Assembly (NCBI RefSeq): GCF_042956465.1
Contig: NZ_JBIBGL010000006.1
Span: 456,943 to 520,942 of the forward strand
Direction: 5' to 3'
DNA length: 64,000 nt
Origin: Embleya sp042956465
GTDB taxonomy: Bacteria > Actinomycetota > Actinomycetes > Streptomycetales > Streptomycetaceae
Shown here in pieces: positions 1 to 8,664 of the stretch. Position 1 is the stretch's first letter, and each line of letters begins with the position of its first letter. The notes beneath the pieces were generated by a model. The model saw nothing but the letters and a program-made list of their open reading frames with translations, was not told where the DNA came from and searched no databases. Made by a program: the position numbers and the translations under genes.

Positions 1-254
1 GGGAGCGTGCAGCGGCTCCCGGCCCCGGCGCGGATTCCCGAGTCGGCGCCGGCCCGGCTCCACCTCGGGGCAGGGCCTAGCGTCGGACGAACCCCGCCCC
101 CGGCTCCCGAACCCGCAACGGACCACCCCGGATCGTCCGACCACCAACCCACGAGGGAGCCCACCGCCGCGCCCGGAGGCGGTTCCTCGGCATGCCCCCA
201 TTCCGCACCGGCCCCGGCCGCGCCGACACCGCCGGCGATCCCAGGAAGGCACCC

Positions 255-1523
255 ATGAGCTACCGATACGCGGTCACCGACCACGTGTTCGACCTCCCCC
301 TGGACCACCACGATCCGGGCGGCCCGCGCATCGACGTCTTCGCCCGCGAGGTCGCCGACCCGGCCCGCGCCGACGAACGGTTGCCCTGGCTGCTGTATCT
401 CCAGGGCGGGCCGGGGAGCAAGTCCCCCCGCCCGACCGCGAGTACCCCCGGCTGGCTGCGGCACGCGACCAAGACGCACCGGGTGCTGCTTTTGGACCAG
501 CGGGGCACCGGGCGCAGCACCCCCCTGACCGCCCGCGCCGCGGAACGCTTCCCGTCGGCCGACGAACTGGCCGATCACCTCGCGCACTTCCGGGCCGACG
601 CGATCGTCGCGGATGCCGAGGCGATCCGGCGGAGCCTGTGCGGCGACGAGCCGTGGGAGACGCTCGGCCAGAGCTACGGCGGCTTCATCACGCTCACCTA
701 TCTGTCGCACGCCCCGGAGGGGTTGCGGCGCTGCTACATCACCGGCGGCCTGCCCGGCCTGTCCAGCACCGCCGACGACGTGTACGCGCGGACCTACCCG
801 CGGATCCGGGACAAGAACGCCGAGTATCGCGACCGCTATCCGGACGACGTCGCCCGGCTCCGGCGGATTGCCGACACGGTCGCCGGCGGTCGGGTGCGGC
901 TGCCCGACGGGGACCCGCTGACCGTGCGCCGGTTGCGCACCCTCGGCCTGGTCTTCGGCATGGGAGACGGCTTCGAGCGGGTGCACTGGCTGCTCGACGA
1001 GGCGCTCGACGCGCGGTCCGGCGAACTCTCCGACACCTTCCTTGCGCAGGTGACGAACCTGACCGGCTTCGTCGACAACCCGCTGTTCGCGGTTCTGCAC
1101 GAGTCCATCTACGCCCAAGGGGACCGTGCCACCGGCTGGGCCGCCGAACGCACCATGGCCGCCCTCCCCGAATTCGCCGAGGACGCGGACCCGTTGCTGC
1201 TCACCGGCGAGACGATCCACCCCTGGATGTTCGACGAGATCGCGGGACTTCGGCCGTTCGCCGACGCGGCCGGGATCCTCGCCGAGCGCACCGACTGGCC
1301 GCTGCTGTACGACCGGGAGCGGCTGGCCGCCAACCGGGTCCCGGTGACCGCGGTCGTCTACCACGACGACATGTACGTCGACGCCCCGCTCTCCCTGCGG
1401 ACCGCCCGCGAGGTCGGCGCGGTGCGGACGTGGGTCACCAACGAGTGGGAGCACGACGGCGTCGCCGCCTCCGGGGACGCCGTGCTGTCCCGGCTGATGG
1501 ACATGGCCACGGGCCGAGCCTGA
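255..1523 (+). CDS. Alpha/beta hydrolase, proline iminopeptidase-like (peptidase family S33)
   Basis: The 422-residue product is a cytoplasmic alpha/beta hydrolase of the kind that removes N-terminal proline or other residues from peptides. The oxyanion-loop motif QGGPG is at residues 50-54, and the nucleophile elbow GQSYGG places the catalytic serine at residue 140; a His in WEHDG near the C terminus is the likely charge-relay residue. Length fits the larger actinobacterial S33 enzymes. I chose the ATG at 255 because AGGAAGG lies just upstream; an earlier in-frame ATG at 192 lacks a site. The gene converges on the WxL gene across a strong hairpin. The actual substrate is not known. Confidence 0.85.
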   Translation: MSYRYAVTDHVFDLPLDHHDPGGPRIDVFAREVADPARADERLPWLLYLQGGPGSKSPRPTASTPGWLRHATKTHRVLLLDQRGTGRSTPLTARAAERFPSADELADHLAHFRADAIVADAEAIRRSLCGDEPWETLGQSYGGFITLTYLSHAPEGLRRCYITGGLPGLSSTADDVYARTYPRIRDKNAEYRDRYPDDVARLRRIADTVAGGRVRLPDGDPLTVRRLRTLGLVFGMGDGFERVHWLLDEALDARSGELSDTFLAQVTNLTGFVDNPLFAVLHESIYAQGDRATGWAAERTMAALPEFAEDADPLLLTGETIHPWMFDEIAGLRPFADAAGILAERTDWPLLYDRERLAANRVPVTAVVYHDDMYVDAPLSLRTAREVGAVRTWVTNEWEHDGVAASGDAVLSRLMDMATGRA

Positions 1524-1559
1524 CCGGGCGCCGCGCCACCCGGTCTCCGGCCGTGCGAA

Positions 1560-1618
1560 GGCCCCGGCGGATCGTCTGCCGCGTCCGATCGGACGGGGGC
1601 GGACGATCCGCCGGGGCC
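1560..1618. terminator. Bidirectional hairpin between convergent genes
   Basis: A perfect 17-bp stem (1560-1576 pairs with 1602-1618) whose loop holds a second small dyad around 1582-1595. It sits between the stops of the S33 peptidase and the WxL gene and can serve both strands. Confidence 0.75.
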
Positions 1619-1655
1619 GCCTACCCGAACTCGCACGAGGGCCGGGCCGGTTCGG

Positions 1656-3269
1656 TCACGACAGGGTCAGCGTGATCGTCCCTCCGTAGGTGCCCGGCGT
1701 CGCGAACGCCGGTACGGTCAGGGCCAGTGCGGCGTCCGCGGTGAAACTGCCGCCGGTCGGTCCGGCGGTGCCCGGCGCCTGGGAGCACAGGGTCGCGCCG
1801 GACCCGATCGGGCCGGTCGACCCCGAGGTCACCGTGGACGGACTGCCCGGGGCCGCCGCGCAGGACGGCGTCCAGGCCACGTTCGCGGCCGGGATGGTGC
1901 CCCGGTCCGACTTCAGGTCGGACACCGATCCGGTCAACTGCCAGCCCAGTGCGCTGCCGCGCGCGTCGACGACGGTCACCCGGTTCAGCGCCGCGCGCAT
2001 GGTCTGCTCGCGGCCGTCGAGGGTCGTGGTACCGAAGTCGATCCGGGTCGCCGCCTGGGTCATCGTCAGGCCGCCGGGGGTGATCGTGCCGGTGATCGAC
2101 TGCCCCAGGGTGCCGTCGTCGGTCACCCGGAAGGGAACCGTCATGCCGTTGTCGTCGAAGCCCGCGACGGCGCGGATCGCGACGTCCTCGGCGGCGCCGA
2201 TGACGTACTCGACGGAGAACCTGCCGTCGGGAGAGGTCATGACACTGATCGGGACGTCGGTGATGTTGCCGTCGGCGTCCACACCGCTGATCTGGAGTTC
2301 GTAGTTGGGAACCCAGTCGTGGCCTTCGAGCTTGACCGCGGTGCCCACCGGGCCGGATGCCCGGTCGGCGGTGAGGACCCGCTGCCCCGGCACGAACGCC
2401 TTGATGGAGAGGGTGTCCGTCGCCTCCTTGGTGCCGTCGGAGACCCGCACCACGTACCGACCGTCCTCGATGCCGAACGGATACAGCGTCGCGGACCCGG
2501 TCAGGTTGCCCTGGGCGTCGATGGCGAGCGTGTTCGTCAAGAACTTGGCCGCATCGCAGCCGCTGCCGTCCGCCGCGCACAGCGCGACCTGCGGAGTGCC
2601 GTTCGGTGCGAACCTGCTGCCGGTGAGGGCGATGGTCGAACCCGTGTAGACGTCGCCGTCCGGCGCCTGGAGAACCGGCAACTGCACCTCGCCGGGCTCC
2701 ACCGTGATGGAGGCACCCACCGGGACCGGGGTCGTGGGCAGACACCGGGTCTCGGAGTCGAAGCCGAACGCCATCGTCCACGTCGAGTGTTGGAGCGGAG
2801 TCAGGTTGACGACGCCGGCGTCGGTGAGGGTGACGGTGCCCTTCATGTCGGTGACGATCAATTCCTGGCCGAGCGGAGTCTCGGGATTCTTGCGTTCGCC
2901 CTCGACGTCCATCTCGCGGGTCTGCGCACCGGACAACCCGATCTTGCCCTTGGGAAGGGTCGAGTCCTTCTCCACCTTGGTCACGATCGGAGTGTTCGGC
3001 GGCACGATGCCGTAGGACAACCACTTCCAGTTCACCGTGATCGTGTCACCCACCCGGTACGTGGGTTTGACCGGATCCACGGAGATGTCGACCTTGGTTC
3101 GTGACGGATCGATCGGCATGTTCGGCAGTGTCTGGTTCGTGCACTGCGATGTGTACTCGATGGGCGCGGCATGTGCGGCCGGCGCCAGTGCCGCGGCCCC
3201 CGCCACCCCCAGAACCCCCGCCACCACGGCGGCCGTTGCCCTGTGGGGGAGCAATCTTCGTAACCCCAA
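1656..3269 (-). CDS. Secreted multi-domain beta-sandwich protein with C-terminal WxL-like domain; TTA codon 3
   Basis: The product is about 537 residues, with a Sec signal peptide (positively charged start, hydrophobic stretch, AHA-A cleavage site near residue 33), then Ig-like beta-sandwich regions. The C-terminal 170 residues look like a WxL domain: ITPGGLTMTQ, a GWQLTGSVSDL motif carrying W-x-L, and a final GTYGGTITLTLS strand. In firmicutes such domains bind the cell wall surface; here I infer a surface or extracellular role. The start is set at TTG 3267-3269 because AAGGAG lies seven bases upstream; the open frame further upstream has no site. Codon 3 is TTA, rare in streptomycetes and a mark of bldA-tRNA dependence. 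Specific ligand unknown. Confidence 0.8.
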   Translation of the reverse strand: MGLRRLLPHRATAAVVAGVLGVAGAAALAPAAHAAPIEYTSQCTNQTLPNMPIDPSRTKVDISVDPVKPTYRVGDTITVNWKWLSYGIVPPNTPIVTKVEKDSTLPKGKIGLSGAQTREMDVEGERKNPETPLGQELIVTDMKGTVTLTDAGVVNLTPLQHSTWTMAFGFDSETRCLPTTPVPVGASITVEPGEVQLPVLQAPDGDVYTGSTIALTGSRFAPNGTPQVALCAADGSGCDAAKFLTNTLAIDAQGNLTGSATLYPFGIEDGRYVVRVSDGTKEATDTLSIKAFVPGQRVLTADRASGPVGTAVKLEGHDWVPNYELQISGVDADGNITDVPISVMTSPDGRFSVEYVIGAAEDVAIRAVAGFDDNGMTVPFRVTDDGTLGQSITGTITPGGLTMTQAATRIDFGTTTLDGREQTMRAALNRVTVVDARGSALGWQLTGSVSDLKSDRGTIPAANVAWTPSCAAAPGSPSTVTSGSTGPIGSGATLCSQAPGTAGPTGGSFTADAALALTVPAFATPGTYGGTITLTLS

Positions 3270-3758
3270 AACCGTGCTCCTTCGTGAACCGACCCCACCC
3301 GCCCGCGGCGGGTGGAATGTCGCTTCCGCAGGTCGTCCCGGCTCCGAGCCACACACGATCGACTTCCGTCGGATGCCGGGGCGGCATACGGAGGTCCAAT
3401 GATGGTGGGGAATCTGTACGCAAAGCGCTCGGAAATCAATAGCGGCGTACCGCGGATTCAGGTGACACGTGTCGAGTCCGAGCGCGATCACATATTCAAG
3501 ATCATTTTATCCGTGTCCGGGTTTCGCCGACGTTACGGTTTCCCGACGAAGGGTCTTGACCTGCGGGCGATCCTTGGGGAACTTTGCTTTATCGTATTTG
3601 CCGAACCACGGGCAAGATACGCAACCGCACGGCCACGTCCGGGCTGTCCGGCCCGGTTCTTACGAATGGCAATCACTGCATCACGTTCGGCGCTCGGGGC
3701 CGCGTGTGCGCTGCGCCGTCCCGTCCTTCGGGTGTCGATGCGGAAAGGACCTGTTCTC
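3270..3758. other. Divergent intergenic region (489 bp), likely promoters of two secreted-protein genes
   Basis: This stretch separates the WxL gene from the small secreted protein and has a lower-GC core at about 3430-3620. It probably holds both promoters. I could not pick out convincing -35/-10 pairs or a clear operator. Confidence 0.4.
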
Positions 3759-4190
3759 ATGTCGAAGATCAAAAGCGGGGTCGTCGCCGCGGTGTGCGCG
3801 ATCGGCGCCACCGCGGCCATGGTCACCCCGGCCTCCGCGGCGGGCACGGGCAAGGCGACCTACGACTGCGGCGTCTACGGCAGCTCGGTCGGCGCCACGT
3901 TCACCCGCAGTGCGAGCAACCTGCTCACGCTGACGGCCAGCCTGAGCTACTTCGTGCCGACCGCCATCCCGGCGGGCGGCATCACGGGAACCCTGACCGG
4001 CAACCAGAGCGGCCTGGCCAACCCCACGGCAATCAGTGCGGGCTTCCACTCCAGCATCGTCCTGCAGAAAGCGGGGAGTGTGGCCATCCCCAGTGCGCCC
4101 AGCAGCATCGTCATGACGATCACCCCGCCCGGGCTGACCGTCACCTGCAACCTCAAGGCGTCGCCGCCTCCCACCGGCTTCCCGATCTGA
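3759..4190 (+). CDS. Small secreted protein of unknown function
   Basis: A 143-residue protein with a clear Sec signal peptide (MSKIKSGVVAAV..., cleavage after ASA near residue 26). The mature part is rich in Thr, Ser and Gly, looks all-beta, and has two cysteines (in YDCGVYG and VTCNLK) that could form one disulfide. AAGGA at 3745-3749 supports the ATG at 3759; an alternative ATG at 3738 would add seven residues. It is transcribed away from the secreted WxL protein, so the two may act together at the surface, which is inference only. I do not recognise the family with certainty. Confidence 0.75.
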   Translation: MSKIKSGVVAAVCAIGATAAMVTPASAAGTGKATYDCGVYGSSVGATFTRSASNLLTLTASLSYFVPTAIPAGGITGTLTGNQSGLANPTAISAGFHSSIVLQKAGSVAIPSAPSSIVMTITPPGLTVTCNLKASPPPTGFPI

Positions 4191-4264
4191 CCGAACGGGA
4201 CGCGCCTCCTCGCAACGATCCGAACCCCTCGGGTCGGTCCGGCCTCGGGTACTCGTGAACGGTG

Positions 4265-4289
4265 CTGTCCGTAGTGAAAGTACGGACAG
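4265..4289 (+). terminator. Hairpin downstream of the small secreted protein gene
   Basis: A perfect 9-bp stem (4265-4273 with 4281-4289) around a 7-nt loop, 75 bp after the stop codon. There is no T-run, as is usual in this base composition. Confidence 0.5.
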
Positions 4290-4415
4290 AACCACGAGCA
4301 CCCTCGGCCCCGGCACAACCGCCGCCACCCGAGCGCCGCCCGGGAGAACGGCGGGGCAGATGGGAGTACGAACGTACAACACCCCCCGGAGCCCTGCGCA
4401 AGCCCGAGAACACAC

Positions 4416-4447
4416 GCCGAGCCGCTGCCCGAAGGCAGCGGCTCGGC
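4416..4447. terminator. Strong 14-bp hairpin
   Basis: GCCGAGCCGCTGCC pairs perfectly with its complement across a CGAA tetraloop, and the flanking ACAC/GTGT extends the stem with one bulge. It is the strongest terminator-like element in the gap 4191-4924 and probably backs up the hairpin at 4265. Confidence 0.75.
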
Positions 4448-4860
4448 CGTGTGCGTGTCCATCCGGAACGGACATTCGACGATCGAATATCGACGTGGAA
4501 TCCGAGCCGGTTCCGACAATTATCGAGCAGTAACAAATCTCGATCTTCTTTTTCCATTCGCGAGGGCCGCGGCGCACCCGGCATTCGATGATCCATCATC
4601 GGCCCGACGGCTTATGCGCACGCGGCACCGGACCGCGGATATCGGACCGGGTGCCATTCGCGCCGCACAGCGGAAGTCTCCGGCCGCCCGCGGGAAACGT
4701 ATGCACGACCCGGATCGCCGCCCCCCCGGCGACCCGAAAGCCGTTCGGGCTCGTGGCGCGCCGACTTCGGGCCGAGTCGATCACGGTCGACCGCAGCCGG
4801 CCGGAGCTACAGTGGAGATTCAGGGGACGCTCGGGGACGCCCGTCTGCTCGGGGCAGTCG
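4448..4860. other. Intergenic stretch without a recognisable gene
   Basis: About 410 bp with an AT-rich patch at roughly 4480-4560 (including CTTCTTTTTCC). Reading frames here lack a ribosome binding site and typical codon bias. A promoter for the slipin gene may lie here, but I cannot name its boxes. Confidence 0.4.
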
Positions 4861-4909
4861 CTGGTGCCGCGCCCGGCGACGGGGCAAACGTCGCCGGGCG
4901 CGGCACCAG
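4861..4909 (+). promoter_or_regulatory. Perfect 21-bp inverted repeat just upstream of the slipin start
   Basis: The arms 4861-4881 and 4889-4909 are exact complements around a 7-nt loop (GGGCAAA). The right arm ends 15 bp before the ATG, and the putative ribosome binding site GGAG (4914-4917) follows at once. Such a stable hairpin in the leader could attenuate transcription, hinder ribosome access or protect the message; it could also end a transcript from upstream. Confidence 0.6.
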
Positions 4910-4924
4910 GCACCGGAGTGGGCC

Positions 4925-5878
4925 ATGATCCTGCTGTTCGTATTCATCGTCGTCGGCGCCCTCGCCGCGCTTGCCGCACTGCTCGCCGGGGCCGGATTGC
5001 GGGTGGTCCGTCAGTACGAGCGCGGCGTGGTGTTCCGCCTGGGCCGCGTGCAGGTACCGATCCGGGAGGCCGGCCTGACCCGGATCGTGCCGATCGTGGA
5101 CCGCCTGCGGAAGGTGAACACCCAGATCGTGACGATGCCGGTCCCCGCCCAGGACGGCATCACCCGCGACAACGTCACCGTTCGCGTCGACGCCGTCGTG
5201 TACTTCCGGGTGAACGACCCGGTCAAGGCGACGGTCGAGGTGCAGGACTACGTGTTCGCGGTGTCGCAGGTCGCCCAGACGTCGTTGCGCTCGATCATCG
5301 GCAAGAGCGACCTGGACGATCTGCTGTCCAACCGCGAGGCGCTCAATCAGGGCCTGGCCCTGATGATCGACTCGCCCGCGGTGGGCTGGGGCGTGGAGAT
5401 CGACCGGGTGGAGATCAAGGACGTGGCTCTGCCGGAGTCGATGAAGCGCTCGATGTCCAGGCAGGCCGAGGCCGAGCGGGAACGGCGATCGCGGATCATC
5501 ACCGCCGACGGCGAGTTCCAGGCGTCGCGCAAACTCGCCTCCGCGGCGGACGTGATGACGCGCAGCCCCGCGGCGCTGCAACTGCGGCTTCTCCAGACCA
5601 TCGTCGAGGTGGCGGCCGAGAAGAACTCGACCGTCGTACTGCCCTTCCCGGTGGAACTCCTGCGCTTCCTGGAGAACGCCACCGCCACGTCGGGTCCGGA
5701 CAGCGCGTCGGTCGCCGACCGCACGGCGGCGGGGATCGGGCATACGCCGACTCACGTGCGCCCGCCGACGGCCTCCCGGGCTCGTCCGCATCCGCATCAC
5801 CTGAAGAACCGGGGCATCCGGCGGGCGGCGACGCCGCCGATGACGCCGGGCGACTCGGTCGCCTCCGCGAACCGCTGA
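4925..5878 (+). CDS. Slipin / SPFH (stomatin-prohibitin) membrane protein
   Basis: The 317-residue product has one N-terminal membrane segment (residues 2-26, LLFVFIVVGALAALAALLAG) followed by a classic SPFH domain. Family signatures include YERGVVFRLGRV, PGL-type VPIVDRL, the repeat of TMPVPAQDGITRDNVTVRVDAVVYFRV, and the helix with EAERERRSRIITADGEFQAS. Slipins scaffold membrane microdomains, often with an NfeD partner protease; no NfeD gene is adjacent here. The C-terminal 70 residues (Pro/Ala/Arg-rich) extend beyond the family core and look disordered. The start at ATG 4925 is supported by GGAG eight bases upstream and the placement of the membrane helix. A 21-bp hairpin precedes it. Confidence 0.9.
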   Translation: MILLFVFIVVGALAALAALLAGAGLRVVRQYERGVVFRLGRVQVPIREAGLTRIVPIVDRLRKVNTQIVTMPVPAQDGITRDNVTVRVDAVVYFRVNDPVKATVEVQDYVFAVSQVAQTSLRSIIGKSDLDDLLSNREALNQGLALMIDSPAVGWGVEIDRVEIKDVALPESMKRSMSRQAEAERERRSRIITADGEFQASRKLASAADVMTRSPAALQLRLLQTIVEVAAEKNSTVVLPFPVELLRFLENATATSGPDSASVADRTAAGIGHTPTHVRPPTASRARPHPHHLKNRGIRRAATPPMTPGDSVASANR

Positions 5879-5986
5879 CGGGCGACCGGCGCGGTCCATT
5901 CGGCGTAGCTCGGCGTGCGTGAGGGGCGATCGCACTGGTCGACTGAGCCGACACGGCAATCAACTGCGCACCGGAGGCCGACCGAC

Positions 5987-6283
5987 ATGGCGATCATCGT
6001 GATTCTCGAAATGCCCGGCGTGACCCAGGCGATGTACGAGGCGAGTGCCGACCAGGTGACCGGCGGTCGCGGTCCGGTCAAGTCGCCCGCCGACTGGCCC
6101 GTACCGGGTCTGCTCTCGCACACCGCCTGTTCCACCCCCGAGGGCTGGTTCGTCGCCGACGTGTGGGAATCCGAGGAGGCGTTCCGACGGTTCAGCGAGA
6201 TCATCATCCCGATCCTGAGCGGTCTCGGCGCTCCGGACATTCAGCCGAAGATCTACCCGGTGTTCACCATGGTGACCGCGTAG
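5987..6283 (+). CDS. Small dimeric alpha/beta-barrel-type protein
   Basis: A 98-residue protein (MAIIVILEMPGVTQAMYE...). Its pattern of short strands and helices with GWFVADVWESEEAFRRFSE resembles the antibiotic-monooxygenase-like ferredoxin fold found in many small streptomycete proteins. No catalytic residues can be assigned. GGAGG ten bases upstream supports the ATG at 5987. It stands alone, 300 bp ahead of the convergent sigma-factor gene, with tandem hairpins between. It may be a structural domain that binds a small hydrophobic compound; this is inference. Confidence 0.65.
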   Translation: MAIIVILEMPGVTQAMYEASADQVTGGRGPVKSPADWPVPGLLSHTACSTPEGWFVADVWESEEAFRRFSEIIIPILSGLGAPDIQPKIYPVFTMVTA

Positions 6284-6320
6284 CACCTGCGGTGACTCCG
6301 GGAAACCCCGACGCCGCGAC

Positions 6321-6365
6321 CGATCCTCCGCGTGGCCGAACCGCCGGGCCACGCGCGGAGGATCG
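6321..6365. terminator. Hairpin, convergent gene pair
   Basis: CGATCCTCCGCGTGGCC at 6321-6337 pairs with 6347-6365, with a two-base bulge on the right arm. Confidence 0.65.
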
Positions 6366-6368
6366 CCG

Positions 6369-6395
6369 GCCCCGCCCGCTTCCCGCGGGCGGGGC
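6369..6395. terminator. Second hairpin, directly after the first
   Basis: A perfect 11-bp GC stem (6369-6379 with 6385-6395) with loop TTCCC, starting 4 bp after the previous hairpin. Confidence 0.6.
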
Positions 6396-6527
6396 GGCAC
6401 GCGCCGGTGGAGGCCGTCCGGCACATGGTGCAGGCGTAGTCGGTGGTGTTGCCGATCGCGACGGTGCCGAAGCGGCCCTCGCCGGTCCGCAGGCAGTAGT
6501 GGTCGCGGTGGGCCGGCTTCGCTCGGC

Positions 6528-6569
6528 GCCGAAGGCCCGCCCCGCGATACTCCGGGGCGAGCCTTCGGC
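6528..6569. terminator. Hairpin downstream of the sigJ stop
   Basis: A 17-bp stem with one mismatch (6528-6544 with 6553-6569) and an 8-nt loop, 25 bp beyond the stop codon of the sigma factor on the minus strand. Confidence 0.65.
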
Positions 6570-6593
6570 GTCGGTCGAGTGCGGGCGGATCGG

Positions 6594-7619
6594 TCAGTTC
6601 GCGTCTCGGCCGACCTGCCGGGTTTCGCGCAGCACCGCCCAGGCGTCCGCCACGGGACCCACGTGCGCCAGCTTGTCGGGGTTGTTCACCGTGCGGATCG
6701 CCAGGATCCGGCCGTCGAGGATGTCGAGCGCCAGCGTGTTGAGGACCCTGCCGTCCCGGTCACGGAGGATCGCGCCCGGCTGGCCGTTCACCTGGTGCGG
6801 TTCCACGACGCCGCCGATCCGGACGAATGAGGGGACGACCGTGGCGAGCAGTCGGGCCACGTTCTCGGCGCCGAAGATGCCGCCGGCCCACTGCGGGACC
6901 TTGCCGCCGCCGTCGCCGACCAGGTGCACGTCCGCGGCGAGGAGTTCGCGCAGTCCGTCGAGGTCGCCCTCCCGGAAGGCGTCGAGGAATCGCCCGGCGA
7001 GTTCGTCGCGCTCGGTCCGGTCGGCCTCGAACCGGGGCCGGCCCGCGTCCATGTGGCGGCGCGCCCGCACCGCGAGTTGGCGGCACGCCGCCTCCGAGCG
7101 CCCCACGGCCGGGGCGATCTCCGCGAAGCCGAAGGCGAACACCTCGCGGAGCACGAAGACGGCGCGTTCGAGCGGGCTGAGCCGCTCCAACAGCAGCAGG
7201 GCCGCCATCGACAACGAGTCGGCCAATTCCGCCGAGCGCTCCGGATCCTGGTACGGGTCGGCGAGCAACGGTTCGGGGAACCACGGCCCGACGTACTCCT
7301 CGCGCCGGACCCGGGCCGAGCGCAGCACGTCGATCGAGATCCGGGTCACCACAGCCGACAGGAACGCCTTGGTCGAGGTGGGTCGGGTCGGCGAGGTCTC
7401 GTAGCGCAGCCAGGTCTCCTGGACCGCATCCTCGGCCTCGCTCACGCTGCCCAGGATGCGGTACGCGATCGAGAACAGCAGCGGTCGCAGATCCTCGAAC
7501 TCCTCCGCCCGCCGCACGCCCACCTCGTCGCGGTCGGCGCCCGTCGACCCCGCTCCGTCGGCCGCGGCATCCACCTGTCGCCCCCGAGCCCCCGATTCGC
7601 CCGCCACGAACACCCGCAT
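6594..7619 (-). CDS. sigJ: ECF41-type RNA polymerase sigma factor (SigJ-like) with SnoaL-like C-terminal domain
   Basis: The 341-residue product has sigma-70 region 2 (RPLLFSIAYRILGSVSEAEDAVQETWLRY), region 4 (PLERAVFVLREVFAFGFAEIAPAVGRSEAACRQ) and a SnoaL/NTF2-like C-terminal domain. The linker WFPEPLL and the C-terminal NGQPG are the hallmark motifs of the ECF41 group, in which the C-terminal domain modulates sigma activity instead of a separate anti-sigma factor. Its usual partner, a carboxymuconolactone decarboxylase or oxidoreductase gene, is not adjacent. The ATG at 7619 has GGAAGG seven bases upstream. ECF41 promoters could not be located in the window. Confidence 0.9.
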   Translation of the reverse strand: MRVFVAGESGARGRQVDAAADGAGSTGADRDEVGVRRAEEFEDLRPLLFSIAYRILGSVSEAEDAVQETWLRYETSPTRPTSTKAFLSAVVTRISIDVLRSARVRREEYVGPWFPEPLLADPYQDPERSAELADSLSMAALLLLERLSPLERAVFVLREVFAFGFAEIAPAVGRSEAACRQLAVRARRHMDAGRPRFEADRTERDELAGRFLDAFREGDLDGLRELLAADVHLVGDGGGKVPQWAGGIFGAENVARLLATVVPSFVRIGGVVEPHQVNGQPGAILRDRDGRVLNTLALDILDGRILAIRTVNNPDKLAHVGPVADAWAVLRETRQVGRDAN

Positions 7620-7892
7620 GCCATCACCTTCCCGTTCGGAGCCCGTCTTCGAAGCCCGAGACGAGACAGCCCCGCCGGGTGTGACATCGCAGGCCGGGGG
7701 CGCGCCGGCACGGGGGTGAGTGCCGGGGAAGATCACGATGCGGGGGGTGTGCGGTGCGCGGTCGAGGCCGCCGACCGGCGTGGTCCACCGAACCGGCACC
7801 GGGGGTGCTTCCCGACGCTCGGGAATCCCTCGGCGGACGTGTCGTCCGATTCGATCGTGTGTCGTCGGGTAGCCGGATGTGGGAGGCGCATC

Positions 7893-8546
7893 ATGAGTAC
7901 GACCCAGACGAAGGACCGACGGGTGCACGCCCTGTTGTCCGAGGCCGGAACCACGTACGCGGAGGAGGCGGGCATCCGGGTCGCGGACACGCCCGCACCG
8001 CTGTGGCAGGTGCTGGTGCTGAGCAACCTGACGGCCACGCGGATCAAGGCGTCGATCGCCGTCCACGCCGCTCGCGAACTGTTCGAGGCGGGCGGCGGGA
8101 CACCCGCGGGCATGGCCGAACTGACCTGGCAGCAGCGAGTGGACGCGCTCGGGCGGGCCCATTACGTGCGCTACGACGAGGGCACCGCGACCCGGCTCGG
8201 CGAGTGCGCCGACCTGATCCGCGAACGGCACGGCGGCGACCTGCGTCGACTCGCTCGCGAAGCGGACAAGCAGCGCGACCGTGTCGAGGAACTGCTCCGG
8301 GAGTTCCCCGGTATCGGGCCGTCCGGCGCCCTGATCTTCTGCCGTGAAGTCCAGGGGATCTGGCCGTTCCTGCGCCCGGTCCTGGACGGGAAGGCGCTCG
8401 ACGGCGCGGCCCGCGTCGGCCTGCCGAAATCGCCCGACGCCCTGGCCGAACTGGTCGACGGGGACGACTTGGCGCGCTTTGCGGCGGCGCTGGTGAGAGT
8501 GGCGCTGGACAAGGAACTCGCGGACCGGGTGACGGCCGCCGGGTGA
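7893..8546 (+). CDS. Helix-hairpin-helix protein, endonuclease III / HhH-GPD-like
   Basis: The 217-residue product is mostly helical. Its centre carries a helix-hairpin-helix motif, LLREFPGIGPSGALIFCREVQ (around residues 136-156), the DNA-backbone-binding element of endonuclease III-type glycosylases. I see neither the catalytic Lys/Asp pair in clear context nor the C-terminal four-cysteine cluster of true endonuclease III, so DNA binding is better supported than glycosylase activity. The ATG at 7893 is preceded by GGGAGG. Divergent from sigJ with a 270-bp gap, so a shared regulatory region is possible. Confidence 0.65.
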   Translation: MSTTQTKDRRVHALLSEAGTTYAEEAGIRVADTPAPLWQVLVLSNLTATRIKASIAVHAARELFEAGGGTPAGMAELTWQQRVDALGRAHYVRYDEGTATRLGECADLIRERHGGDLRRLAREADKQRDRVEELLREFPGIGPSGALIFCREVQGIWPFLRPVLDGKALDGAARVGLPKSPDALAELVDGDDLARFAAALVRVALDKELADRVTAAG

Positions 8547-8664
8547 ATCGCGTGCGGCCCGGGCAAGGCCCGAGCCGCGACGGATGGGCGTGAACCGGGT
8601 GGGGCGGTGGACCTTCCTATCGCCGACCCGGTCGCCCGACGGGATGTCCGGTCGGGCGGGGAGG

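Larger units (their letters stand above)
6284..6593. other. Intergenic stretch with three tandem hairpins and a possible gene scrap
   Basis: The 310 bp between two convergent genes hold three terminator-like hairpins (6321-6365, 6369-6395, 6528-6569). Between them the minus strand (about 6526-6400) reads without stops as a Cys-rich peptide including DHYCLRTGEGRFGTVAIG and TTDYACTMC, which looks more protein-like than chance but has no start or terminator of its own. It could be a decayed gene end. Confidence 0.35.

Noticed and set aside
1621..3024. Long open frames overlapping real genes, such as 1621-3024, 11678-13888, 14169-16394, 18539-22096 and 41730-44588
   Set aside because: They lie over well-supported genes in other frames, are full of Arg, Pro, Gly and Ala, lack a ribosome binding site and show no family motif. 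High G+C makes such frames common.
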